Of a DNA stretch of 64,000 nucleotides, positions 33,989 through 45,800 are shown in pieces. The translations under genes were made by a program, and so were the position numbers. The stretch is from Alopecurus myosuroides (taxonomy: Eukaryota; Streptophyta; Magnoliopsida; Poales; Poaceae): positions 29,623,523 through 29,687,522 of the forward strand of contig CM054061.1 in NCBI GenBank assembly GCA_028641055.1. Direction: 5' to 3'. Within the stretch, counting starts at the first letter, position 1; each line of letters opens with the position of its first letter. The notes under the pieces were generated by a model. It had not been told where the DNA came from. It ran no database searches and worked only from the letters and a program-made list of their open reading frames with translations.

Positions 33989-34908
33989 AACCACTCCCCT
34001 ACAGCTTCTTCCATGACCTTTCATCGAGTTGAGCGGTGAGAGGATAAGGTTGAGGGTTTGAGAGTCGACTTTCGCCTCCGTCGCCTGGGCCGGTCCCGGA
34101 ACGGCTCTAGCGGCGCCGCCGGCCGGAGCTGGGAAGGGAGAGGGTCGTGGTGCGTCCCTGTACAGAGTAGAGGTAGTTTTCCTTATCTGCTTGTTGTTTT
34201 CTTCGTGAAGCATGGCGTGATGCCGGGAGGGGGATGGCGATGGATGCTCTCGGGTGGCATCCCTTCGCTGTTGTGGTGGCTGGTTCCTGCTCAGGTGCTC
34301 CGATGGCTGGAGCTAGAGGAAGAAGCGGCGGCGACGACTCCCCTCTTCAATAAAGCCCCTTATCGCAGGTTCAGTGACAGCGCTGAGGTCTCGTCTCTGG
34401 TTTCTGTTCCTCGCCGTGGAGGCGAGAAGGAAGAGGATGGCGATTACCTTGGCGGTTGGGTGCTGTTTCTGCAGCAGGGGAGAGTGGAAGCTCTCTCGGA
34501 GGATTTCATGGTGAGCCAGTGGTGGCCACCATCTCTGTTAGTCGTGCGGCGACTCCTCCACCCCTTCGCGTCGGATGAAGAGGATTCTCACCGGCGTTCT
34601 AAGGCGGACAAGGCCTCCAGGCTCAGTTGCCATGGCGGAGGCTCCCAAGTTTTGGTGCAGCTGGCTCCCGGTGCGCCGCCCCAAGTGGTCTCGTCCCCGG
34701 CGGCGGTGTGCTTGGCTGCGCCAGGCTCTGAAGATGCAGCGAAGACGGAGCCGGACCTGATGGCGTTCCTCTGTATAGGTCTAGGGTCCTTAGTGCTTAA
34801 TTCTAGGACCTTGTTGCAATTTCTTTTACTTTGTGGTCCTCTGTTGTATGTCGCTGCTATCAATATAAGCTCCTAGGTCCCTTTGGGGCCACCCCCTGTT
34901 CAAAAAAA
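33989..34908 (+). mobile_element. Poly-A retroposon with 15-bp target-site duplication
   Basis: The 15-bp sequence AGGTGCTGATGGGCG occurs at 33974-33988 and again at 34909-34923. Between them is a 920-bp segment ending in a run of A (34902-34909). This is the signature of LINE-type retrotransposition. The segment holds a 272-codon open frame (34058-34876) without recognisable domains, GC-rich at the start and hydrophobic near its end. The 3' end (CCTTTGGGGCCACCCCC before the A run) resembles grass LINE/SINE 3' ends from memory. It may be a non-autonomous LINE derivative or a retroposed mRNA. Confidence 0.8.
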
Positions 34909-34923
34909 AGGTGCTGATGGGCG

Positions 34924-35299
34924 TCTGAATGGCTCTTTTAGCGACAGAGGATTCTAGTTTCCATGCGATTTGGTGCGTGCATGGGATTGAAGGTCCGCAG
35001 AGGCGTTGCCTCCTCGGGACCTTCTCACATGTCAGGCACCGAAAGTCATTCCCACACCGTTGAAACTTTTCTCCAAACTATGTCATGGTGCAGACCAGTG
35101 TAGCTTGCCAGTTTGCCGTCACCCTACAGCAATTTAGGTAAGCTCCTATGCTGAAGTGTATTGTCATGCACACTATTCAAACGTTCATTTCCCTCCACGC
35201 TGTAAAAGTTTTTTTTTTTAATTTGAAGCAAACTACGTGCTGACTCCTAAAAAGTAAGTAAAACGTAATTAGTAAATAAACGGTAATTTTTCAAAAGTC
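34924..35299. other. Unassigned spacer
   Basis: Continues the sequence interrupted by the retroposon. No gene or repeat recognised. Confidence 0.35.
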
Positions 35300-35976
35300 C
35301 AACAATGTCAAATTTGACCAAGTTTCTAAAAAACAATCAGTAATACACTATTTTTTTTCGCGGAAATGTATTTTTTTGGAATTTTGATTCATCGATAGAA
35401 AGAAGGTTTATATCAAGCCTAAAAGACCACCCTGTACCATGCAACTCAACCCAACAACCCAAAGTAGAAGAGAACCAGTCGAAGGTCTCGCGCCCCGCCC
35501 CTGCCCGCGCACATCAAAGAGCGAGTCTGGGTCTCAATGGTTTCCATCATAGAGCTATTTTGTGTTGTCGGAACGATGATGCTTCATTGCATGTTGCTTC
35601 TAAATCCATCATGACATGAACATGATCACCGATGAGGTGGCAATCTGCATTGATTGGGGGATAGAGCGAAGGACCAACGACCACCAATCCTTGAAGTCTT
35701 CTTCCACAATTGGTTGTCTGAATCTAGATCGAATTCAGGAAAGCACCTGATGACATTCGTTCCCGAGAAGGAGCACCCGGTGAGGATATGAGCAATCAAT
35801 TCCTCCGATAGGTCACATATCGGACAGTTCTCGACATGTGGAAGACCACGATGCGAACCTCATCCCGGCATGTCCAAGCACGCAAGATAGGCAAACATAT
35901 TCGTAGATATTTACAGTTTTTTCTAAAAACTTGGTCAAAGTTGACACCATTTAACTTTTAGAAAAAAAACACGAAG
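35300..35976. mobile_element. Stowaway-like MITE remnant containing a LINE fragment (minus strand)
   Basis: Inverted arms TTGACCAAGTTTCTAAAAAA (about 35316) and the complementary TTTTTTCTAAAAACTTGGTC (about 35911) mark a mariner-type MITE whose right end CACGAAGGAGTA is still visible and whose left end is decayed. Inside, on the minus strand, 35834-35774 encodes a CPICD...AHILTGC zinc-binding pattern like the reverse-transcriptase zinc-binding domain of plant LINEs. Confidence 0.5.
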
Positions 35977-37099
35977 GAGTAGTATGCGTGAAAGACCGTG
36001 TTATTCATGTTTAATCCTCCTTTTTCTAGCTTGATTGCAAAGCATGGTTTGGAAGGGTCAGCTAAAAGAAACCGTATATATATAAATTAAAGCTGGCGCT
36101 TTGGTTCTTGGTACGAGTACTTTTTCCCCAGCTTCGGTCTAGTTGGTTGGACTGTTTTCCCCTCAAAGACTTTGTCGAGCTTAGGCTTTATGCTGCGCCT
36201 TTGCCCTTAAACTTCCTTTGGAACTGTCTTGAACTGAATTATTCATTCCTCTACGGATTCAATCCTACCCCAAGCGTTTTTACCTGAGATAACCCTTTCT
36301 TCATATGAGAATTGCATTTCTGCTTCAGCTTCTTTGCCCGTGTGGCAAAGGAACCAAAACAATCTCGATTTTACAGAGATAGAATGTCATCACCATCTCT
36401 TTGGACATGCATGTGTGAAACAAATGGACCAAGCTAAATTTAGAGTGACATCGCATTTTCGATCTTAGGCAAACGATGGGTTACCGGGTCTACGACTTCG
36501 CCAACGCAAGGCACTACTGTAGACCTCTTTGGGCCAGACGCTTTCTCAATCGAAAATGGGAAGAAGGACGGAGTCTATCACCCACTTACGTCATTTCAAA
36601 AGCGAAGATGGAAGCATCAGATAGTCAAGAGTACCTATAATCACATGAAAACCATGAAAGTCGGTGGATACTTATGCAGAGGCGGGGACATGATTCGAAC
36701 ATGCACTCTTCACGTCATGAGCCTGATGAGTCGACCAATTCCTCTACCCGGCTTCTTCCCCTGATATTTCTTTCCCTCTTCCCACCGGGGTTCCCCTTGC
36801 TTGTTTGGCCGGGATAGAACCAAAAATTAGGTTGCGGCTAGGAGTGGAGGTTGGAGCTCCCTGCTTGACTGACGACCGGTACGAATTTGCGGAAAGCACG
36901 AGCGTAGAATCGAAAGAAGAAGTGAGGGGATTGAGCTTCCAAGCACCACTTCGACGACGACTATCTACATCCCTGAAACATTAACACTTGAAGGGTTCCT
37001 TTAGACATTTTTGCGGGTACGGTGAATGAAACTACACCGAAAATTTTAAATGGATGTTCTGGATCCTCTGCGGATACGCATAAGTATTGGATTCCACTG
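35977..37099. other. Probable mitochondrial DNA insertion (NUMT) in part
   Basis: From about 36080 to 36990 the sequence lacks grass repeat features and carries a decayed mitochondrial-type initiator tRNA gene. Composition and style resemble plant mitochondrial spacer DNA. The borders are not defined by any duplication that I can see. No protein gene recognised. Confidence 0.45.
36680..36753 (-). pseudogene. trnfM-like: Decayed mitochondrial-type tRNA-fMet (anticodon CAU)
   Basis: The 74-base minus-strand sequence has AGCCGGGTAGAGGAATTGGT at the 5' end, GGCTCATGAC around the anticodon CAT, GTTCGAATC in the T arm and CCCCGCCT at the 3' end. This matches the plant mitochondrial trnfM pattern as I know it, with several differences: an acceptor-stem mismatch at position 4, and changes in the anticodon stem and T stem. 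It is likely a non-functional nuclear copy. Confidence 0.7.
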
Positions 37100-37129
37100 T
37101 AAAAGAGCACAGTCACCGCTGACCAAAGA

Positions 37130-38130
37130 CAAACATATATTTTGAGTGGTTAGGTAATAACACACTCCGGGAACAATATCTAGCTTTATACAACATACTT
37201 CTTGGACGACACAAGAGTGATACTATTGCTCAGGTGTTGGAAAATTTTCCACCAAACGTGACGTTCAGAAGAGACCTGGTTGGGCCACGTCTGTTAGCAT
37301 GGAATGAATTAGTTCATCGATTGCTGGTAGTGGAGCCGACGGAGGGTGTGGATGAGTTCAGATGGAATTTACACTCAAATGGTAAATTTACGGTGAGCTC
37401 GATGTATGAAGCGTTTTTACAACCGGATAGGCCAATAGAAAATAATAGAAAAATTTGGAAGATGAAGTTACCACTCAAAAATAAGGTTTTTTGCATGGTA
37501 TCTTCGTCGCGGAGTAATATTAACTAAAGATAACCTTGCAAAACGCAATTGGCACGGTAGTAGACAGTGTGTTTTCTATCATAAGGATGAAACAGTAAAA
37601 CACTTGTTCTTCGACTGTACCGTTGCTACTTCTATATGGCCAATCATTCAGATAGGTTCTACCTTATATCCACCGTCCAACGTTGCCAATATTTTTGGGA
37701 GTTGGCTAAACGGGGTGGATAAAAGGTTTAAGACACTTGTTAGGATGGCAGCGCTTGCCGTGATTTGGTCGTTGTGCCTATGTAGAAATGACAAGGTTTT
37801 TGATGATAAAAATTATTCTCTATTGCAGATTATCTTCAGGACTACAGCTATACTCCATACTTGGATACCGCTACAGCGTATGGAGCACCGGGATCTTTTC
37901 TTGGAGGCCCGTACCAAACTGGAGGATACGGCGAGAGCATTTTTATCCCAGCATGGGTGGCAGCATAATTTGCGGATAGAGCCACCAGCACCTTAGGCGT
38001 TTTTACTCACTTTTGTAATTCGCCTAATTACTTATGTTCGGCTTGTTTTTCGGCTGTGTGCATCTTCGATATGCAGAGGCTGGGTGTAACATTATGTTAA
38101 GTAATAAAATATCCCTTTATAAAAAAAAAA
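37130..38130 (+). mobile_element. 5'-truncated LINE, 3' end of ORF2 with poly-A tail
   Basis: The frame from about 37130 reads WLGNNTLREQYLALYN, then GKFTVSSMYEAFL and KIWKMKLPLKNKVF, the lead-in to the reverse-transcriptase zinc-binding domain of plant LINEs. A one-base gain in a T run at about 37486 shifts the frame. The shifted frame continues through CVFYHKDE, HLFFDCTVATSIW and ALAVIWSLCLCRND to a stop at 37994-37996 after EPPAP. A 3' UTR with AATAAA and a 10-base A tail (38121-38130) follows. RT and endonuclease are missing. Inactive. Confidence 0.85.
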
Positions 38131-38538
38131 TCTCAAGCAGCTGAGCATACCACATGTTCTGGAAGCTCCTCTCTGTTCACTTCTTTCTGTCCTTCTGGCA
38201 ATATGAAAACCACATAAAGCTGCACCCATGTTTACACTGATGTTTATTTACAATGATGAAAACCACAGAAAGCTGCACCCATTTTTGTAGCTCAAATTTT
38301 TGAAAGGCATTTCACCCCGAAATCCCGACACAGACATCTGCTCAATGCTCACCCCACTGCATTATGTTTCAGAAATCCAGATAAACATCTGCACATGTTT
38401 GCTTTGCCAAGAAAACACAGGATATTGCAGAATTGGATATCTAATAGCACATCACATGGTTTTCTTGCAGCGATCATGCTTGCGTTGCGTACATAAAGGA
38501 TCCTAGTTCTGAGCCGAGTGATGGATGGATGGCTGGGG
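38131..38538. other. 3' flank of the DUF3143 gene
   Basis: Contains the template of the duplicated segment seen at 32368 and 33730, and a short internal repeat (AAACCACA-AAAGCTGCACCCAT at about 38206 and 38260). Presumably holds the 3' UTR of the minus-strand gene. Confidence 0.5.
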
Positions 38539-39398
38539 TTAAGGCCCGCCGAGTATCGCGTTCTCGATGTCTTCTCTGCTCAGCGCGTAGCTGAACCTTC
38601 TCTCCATGTCCTTCTCAAGGTTTCCAGGGCCGCTCTTCAGGTATCTGGTTACGCGATGAGGATAGCAGGGTCAGCAAACTGTGCTTTGGCTTATGAAAAT
38701 TCAGTCAACTAGCAAAGGTGTCCATGTTTCCTACATGGCGTTTTGAGGATACAGTTCAGTGACAGTCATTCGCAGCTAGATTTTTTAGACTAAATTCGCA
38801 GAGCTAGCTGAATCGCAACCCTTGGGAAAATTTTAAACGACGAATTGTTGAACAGTCGTCAGACTAGTGCTAGATTGAGCTGAGCTGAGCTGAGCTGACT
38901 AACTAGTAAAGAACAAATTGGCCGGAAGCATTTTTTTTTTCCAGTTAGTTACAGTGCTGAAGCCGAAATCATTGCACGGCTTTCTCGATTCTCCGACGCC
39001 GCCACCATCCGCTAGCCTAGCCTATGGGTAGGTGGTTACCTGATGTGGAGGTCGGTGACATCGAGGCTGAGGCGGGCGTGCCAGAGCGGGGTCTCGGCGA
39101 CCCACACGGCGCGGTCCTCGCGGGACTGCGCGAACCCGACGCTGCGCAGCCACGCCTCGATGCACGGCAGGCTGTGCGTGTACAGAGGCTTCTTCTTCTC
39201 CGGCAGCCGCTCCAGCCACTCCGCGTCCGTCCCCGCCGCCGAGGCCGCCGCCAGCGCCACGCCCCTCCGCCGCCGGGCCAGCGCCCGCGTGGTCCGGGGC
39301 GTCGACGAGCGTGCGGATACGCTCGTACTGGGAGGCCAGTAGGGGCGGAGGGCGGGGGGAGCCAGGGCGCGCAGCGAGCTCGGCACGGCCATGGACAT
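38539..39398 (-). CDS. DUF3143-family protein, probably plastid-targeted (two exons, 154 aa)
   Basis: Exon 1 is 39398-39040 and exon 2 is 38644-38539; the 395-bp intron has GT at the donor (CAG|GTAACC) and AG at the acceptor (CCAG|ATAC), and the join keeps the frame (HIR|YLKSG). Residues 1 to about 55 are rich in Ala, Ser, Pro and Arg with almost no acidic residues, typical of a chloroplast transit peptide. The conserved part starts around KKKPLYTHSLPCIEAWL, includes REDRAVWV and LSLDVTDLHIRYLKSGPGN, and ends FSYALSREDIENAILGGP, a pattern I know from the plant/cyanobacterial DUF3143 family; biochemical function is unknown. Length suits the family. The gene is head to head with the TIMELESS gene, start codons about 410 bp apart. 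The GC-rich first exon is typical of grasses. All family signatures are intact, so it is likely functional. Confidence 0.88.
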
Positions 39399-39808
39399 CG
39401 TCGGTCGCTAGCTGCTTCCTCCTCTTCCGGCTTCCCTTCGCTCTGATCTTTTACCCTTTTTATTCTTTCGCTCTCTAGATTTTCTTCTCTTTCTTTAGTT
39501 AATCGGGCCGTAAGTCGGTGATCCCATAGTTGGGCCGAAGAATGGCTGAAGCGCACGTGATCAACAGCAGAGCGAGGGCTAGCGAGGCCCATCGAGCGGA
39601 AACAAAAGCGCGGGAAATCCCCACCAGAAATGGCGCGCGGCGGCGGCAAAATTTCCCCCAATCTCATCGTCTTCTCCAGACCGATCTCCCCACTCCGCCA
39701 TCTCGCAGTTCGCCTCCCTCAATCACCTCCGGCCTTCCGCGCCCAGCTCTCGCTCCCCGCACCGGCCAAAACCCTAGGGGTGTCGCGTCCCTCGCGCCGC
39801 TCGCCGGC
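39399..39808. promoter_or_regulatory. Shared divergent promoter with E2F, telo-box, G-box and site II motifs
   Basis: Between the two start codons are GCGGGAAA (39610-39617, a perfect E2F site on the other strand), AAACCCTAG (39769-39777, telo-box), CACGTG (39554-39559, G-box core) and TGGGCC at 39531-39536 with GGCCCA at 39586-39591 (site II). No TATA box is evident. In plants E2F sites and telo-box/site II pairs mark S-phase and growth genes, which fits TIMELESS; site II also suits a nuclear gene for an organelle protein. Confidence 0.7.
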
Positions 39809-42800
39809 ATGGACTCGGCGCTGCTCTCGCTCACCTGCGCCGGCCTCGGCGCCGCCGAGGAGGACGAAGACGGCGGCGCCCTCGGCTACGTCAAGGGCGA
39901 ACACTGCCTCGGTACCGCCCTCCCCCCCAAACCCCACTCCCCTCTCCCATCGCTTGCTTCGGTTCGCCTCCGTTTGGATCCGCCGCGCGGCGTTCGCTGA
40001 TCTCCGCTGTGCTGCGCGGGTGCGTTTCTGCAGATAATCTGAAGGACCTGCAGAGGCTGCTGCGGCGGGACGACCCGGAGCGGCGGGAGGTCTTCAAGCA
40101 GGTCTGCAAATGGAAGATTGCGTCCAGAGATCTGGTGCCCATCATCGAGAACTACCAGGCTGATCGCAACCTCGTGGTCACCGCAGGTAAATTCTGCTTT
40201 TCCCCTTCCTGAAATGAAACTCTGACAGGGGTTGTAATGGGAGCCTGGTTTGCTCAGCACCCACATACAGTCTGAAATGTGTACTCTGTTTGGTTAGATG
40301 GTAAACGATCTCTGATACAATAACATTTTGCTGTCTCCTAATGTTCGTACCTGTGCGGTTCTATAGCAGAACTTATACTGTTAAACCAGTAGTGTCTGCC
40401 ATTTCGGATCCATGTGTGTGTGTGTGTATGCTACAGAAGGTCGTCTATCTGTGTGTTATAAATTTTGTGGTTACATGATTAGTCATGCAAAATCTTATAA
40501 ATAAAGATACAGTATTCTGATAAAAATGCGTAGCACTTTCTGTCATGCCATGATCGGTGTTGTTGCGCACCTGAATAATTGTCATTCTTCTCGTGGGTCC
40601 AAGTTTGAAATACTTGTAGTTCATGTGGAATTGAGTTTATATTACTTATGCCATTGTAGTTTACATCCTTTCCCCTTAATATAGCTACATGTTGTGCCTT
40701 TAAGTGGATCAGTAGATGCAGCAATACAATATTTAGGCCTAGTTTGGGAGCTCCGTTTTTTTGAAGTATTTTCGGAATACTTCAGTTTCTAAAAATAATA
40801 AAGTTTTGAATACTTCAACCTGTTTGGGTCCAATTAATAATGACGTTTTATAAACTGAAGTATCCTAAAAAGTGCAGTTTTTTTGACGTATTGGAGACTT
40901 TGGTTCCGACCTCTTTTTTGCTAAACAGAGAAACGCATCTCTTACTCATGAGAAATCCCTGCAGCATCCGTAGTGCATAACAAAATGTGAAGGTTTTCAC
41001 GAGCAGTATCCTAGCAGGAAGCATGCATGCACCCATATTTCCTATTTTCATGTACGCTTGCAATGCATGCAACCTGCAGATTCGCATGCCTCATATTATC
41101 AGGTCGATTGTGCTACATGGAACGCATCTCAAGCCCTTTCCTTGAAGCATTATCATTGTTAGCTTGATACTGATCTTCTGAATTTTCATGTAGTGGTGCA
41201 TGACATCCACAGCTTTCTTATCATCATCTGCAGTTTTTCAGTTCCGGTTAGCCTCCATTCAAGTCTCATGTTCACATCGGTTGCGGTTAGAAACTCACTG
41301 AGCAACCATGCATGCATCAATCGGTCAAATAGACCATGCATGCACCGTATCAACCGGTGAAAGCACCAGTAAAACAATACTTACCAAACGGCGTTGCAGT
41401 TTTGCGAAAACTGAGGAATACTTCAGTATGAACAAACTGCAGTATTTGTTGCCCAGGCACTCAAATACTTCAGTTTTAGAATACTTTGATTTTAAGAAAA
41501 CTGTGATGCCAAACTAGGCCTTAATCTTTTAATTTTCTTCCTTTTGAAGTGAAAGTGCTGGTATTCCTTACCATGCCTGTGGAGCCTTCGTCCGAGGATG
41601 TTTCACAGCAGATTGAGTATCTATGGGATTTGAAGGCTGCACTGACACGCAATGTTGCCATCGCAGTCATTGTGTCTCTTCTTGAGGACCCATTGGATCA
41701 CTTAGAAAGGTGATTTTTCTTCCATTGCTATTTTTTTGTTTCACATGTGTATCAGACAAGACCATGATTTTATTATGCTGTAGTAAACTTGTATCTTATA
41801 ATTTACCTATGTCATGCCATAAACAAAATGATTAGCCTGTTCTGCATGTTAATTTTATCCTGGTCACTATGGACTGGACTATGCTCATGAAAGAAAAATA
41901 TGTAGTGGGTCAGCAACCAATCTTAAAACTCGGATTATTTTCTTATAGATCACAAGTGAGGCCAAATATCAGAAGCCTCGTTAATGTCCCAAAGACTATT
42001 ATACGTATCCCTAAAAAATATTATATATATACATTTACCCTTTTCTGTTTTTGTTGCATAAACGCCTGCATTGCAAATATGAAGCATGTTCTGTCATTCT
42101 TTTCCCTTATGTTACAGCTATTTACTAGCTCCATTACGTTATGCTTCCTTCATTCTAGTAAGTTGAGTATTCATGACTTACTTTTCAATGGCAATCAGAA
42201 CTTCGTTCACGGAAGATGACTGGAAGCTAGTTCAGCTGGTGCTTACTTTGTTCCGTAACGTCTTGGCTATTCAAGAAATCACGTTGCCTCAGAAGGCATC
42301 TGGGGAAGCTACCCAGTTACTGTTCTTGGCTGACCGATTTTTAGAGCTCATGTTTCAAGAAAACATGATGGATCTAATCTTAGTGCTAACTCAGCATATC
42401 GATGAGCCCTCTGGTTATCTCAAGCAGGAAAACCTTCTTTTGTTGGAAATCTTTCATTATCTATTTTTAGGGCGGGACCCTGAATTGATTGCCAAAGTTC
42501 GTTCTGAAGGCTCAAAGGTAAATTTGTTATTTGTAGCTAATCTATCTGGTTCTTTAGATGCCTCCTGGGACCTTCCCCGTGAACATTACAATGAATGTTT
42601 TACTCTATTGGTATTTCATCAGGTTAATGGAGATATTGATACATCAGTTGATTCATTGAGATTGATGATGGAGAAAGAAGATAAGGAAAAAAAGATGTTC
42701 AGGCAACGACATGCAGAGCGTAACTCACACAATGGATTTTTTACATTCTTTTCGATGGTACCACCTATCTCAAATGCTATTAGTTGGATTCTACATCATA

Positions 42801-45800
42801 TGTGGATAAATCATTATGTTCTATTCTTTGTGTTGCACTTTATCTTACAGGACGGATCTAAATCATTGTGCAAGGGGAATCCCAGCTCAGCAATAGCATC
42901 TGCAAATAGTCTCCGAAAAATACGAAGTGTCCAAAAAGGCCCTCAGAAAAGGATAGCATGGGATAATGAGCCTCTTTACATACCTAAGGAGGGTATTATG
43001 GAAACGCTAAGAAGTTTCCTGGATCAATTTTTATCTGGAGGATATAATGGTAACTTAATCATTTTTGTTTTACTAAACTATTACTCTATTCTTTTTGTGT
43101 AAGCTTGGGATAACACAGTGCTTTTCAGTTCTGATGCAGTCTATTTGTGATGATATCGTGAAGGAGCATCATTCTATTGAGAAATCTGATAACATTACAT
43201 TCTTCAAAGTTGTTCGATTTGTCTTAGCTTTTCAACATGAGAAAGCATCAAATGCTCAGGTTTGGAACTGAACTCATGGGCTGTCGGTGATATCTAGCTG
43301 ATGTTTCATATCCTTATTGCTTGGGGGAATTTTCTTTAGCAACAACAATGTTGACTCAAATTGCCAATAGCTGCTCGTATATAGTTGATATTATCTTTGC
43401 TATACTTGCAACTTAAGTTGTAGTGGTGATTTCCTTGTTATCTTATCTTCTGTTGCTGGATTTTTGTGGGAATTCATTATCTTATCTGAACTCGACCATG
43501 ATTATGACTATTCATACAGAAATTTGAGATCCCCTTTTTTGTTGTTTTGTGCCAATGTGGCATTCTCTTGGTCAGAAATCTAATGCTAAGCCCAAGCTGT
43601 CTGAGACTTCACCAAGCACTGAATGTGAAGATAATCTGCCGTTCCGTGGTGACATATGTGGACCTGTTGCAGCCACATTGAACGAAGACATGTTCAATAT
43701 AGTAATTTCCAGGTGGCGTGAGACCTATGAAGATCTGAAGCACACTAAAGATTACAAAACTCTTTCAGCCGCTGGGTCCTTAATGAAGAACATGGTAAGT
43801 AAATATGTATGCCATACATTTAGAAAGACAGGGACACTACTGATTTTTTGAATAACCAGTTACATAGTTTTCTCACCCATGTTTCTTCTGAGCCAATGAG
43901 CTTTAGAACAGTTCACACACTACTATATTGAGATTAACATTCTAAAACTAAAATAGTAAATATTGAAACAAGTGAAGTTTCACTAAAATCGACTGGGCTT
44001 AGCTTTGAATTTGATCCACTGTTTCTATTGAGATTACCTCAGTTTCTGTTCCAAAGGTTTATTAATCCAAGTAATGGGAATATTTCTCAGATATCTTTAC
44101 TGAAACCAAATTTAGATTGCCAACTTTGAGCTTAACTTAAATGCAAAATAGAGGTTGAAACTAGGCTTGAGTTTTTTTTTAAATAACTTTTTAGGAATAA
44201 CTAGGCAAAATTGAAGCCATTTCACTATCAGCAAGTAGTAATGCAGTACCATTTTTTAAATTAACTTCATTGCTTCTTGAACGTTGGCGGCAAGACAAGT
44301 AGAACTCTGCAAAACTTGGTCAGAATCACAATATATGAAATGCGAGCCTGCTTAATTCTCTAATTCCCTTGATATTTTCCTTTGGTACTCCCTCCTATAA
44401 CTTTATAAAGTTTGACCGTTTGTATAATTTTTTTTAATATCTAAGTATCAATATTATTAGAACCATCATAAAATATAATGAATATTTTATGCTTTTGATA
44501 TTGTAGTTGTTGCTATATATTTGGTCTAACTTTAATAGTTTGACTTTGGCGCAAAATTATATGCAACATAATTTGGGGAGGGAGTATATTTTCATGGTTT
44601 CTCTATCTTTGACATTATGAAACCTCCAAATCCACACACTGAGGAACTTTGCGTTGCAGATTGGCATGATATACTTGGTGCTAAAAGTTCATCCTGAAGA
44701 TTCAAGGGAATCTCAAACAGCTCGTGTTTTACTGTATAAGCTGTTCTATGATCAGACAGAACAAGGCCTCACTCATTTTCTTCTGAACTTGTTCAGATCT
44801 TTTGATACCCATAAGCAAACAAAAAGGTTTATACATATAGACCCCTTTTAGAAATTTATTATATACTCTGATGTTTAGTTTCCATTTAATTTTGAAGTTT
44901 TGGAGTATGCTAGCAAAGGCACTGAATAGATATTATGCTTTGCTGACATGTGTTTGGTAGAAACTTTACTGCTTCGTAGAAAAGATGCTCCACATGTATA
45001 CAACATAGAGTCATCCATTAGAGCAATATTCTTGTTCCCAACATGTGCTTCAAGCAGTTCTCCAAGCAACATTTCCCATTATGAAGTTTAGGATTGGCTC
45101 TAGTTGATTCCCTGCTTTGCAAAAGTTGAATGTACATCTTCAATACATTAGCCCAGTGGGTGCACATTCTTTTTTCTTCATCACTGCACCTGAAATACTA
45201 GTGAGTGCACATTCTAATACATTTAGCCAATGGGCACACATCAAGTTGCGTCTAATGATGAAAGTGGCATACTATGAATGTGCAAGTTGTTGCACCCTGC
45301 ACACTGTAGTTTCTGGGAATTGTATTTCAAGATTTGAATTGTAGTTTGTTTCTGCACAATGGAGGTCCATAATAGTATGATTCATTTATCCAACCAAATG
45401 TATACTCTACTTTGTATGCTTCCAACCATTGTTTCACTCGTCTGTTCCTCTTATCAGTGCTCTTGCGGATTTGGTAGAAACAATCCATATCATGCTACAG
45501 CTCATGGAGAAGCTTCAATCACGTGGTGCTTTAAGGGTATGTTTCTAACTTAAAATATACTATTGCTTATATTGGCAACCACAAATTTACATCCCATGTG
45601 GATCATCATTTATTCAGCAAACTATGTTTTTTAACAATATTCAACTGCATAAGTAAAGATGACAAGCTTCATGCTGTAGCAATTGACCCTCCTTCCTTTT
45701 TTATGTGATTATTAACCACCCCCTGAATTTAGGTTGCGAAGAGGACAAGAAAGGGCAGAAAAAGGAAAACATCAGATGACAAAAATGTGAATGCCAAACC

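Noticed and set aside
34058..34876. 272-codon ORF as a host gene
   Set aside because: It lies wholly within the 920-bp segment flanked by a 15-bp target duplication and poly-A, and has no recognised domain, so it was treated as part of a retroposon.
39017..39667. 216-codon minus-strand ORF rich in Arg and Pro
   Set aside because: Wrong frame over exon 1 of the DUF3143 gene and over the shared promoter.
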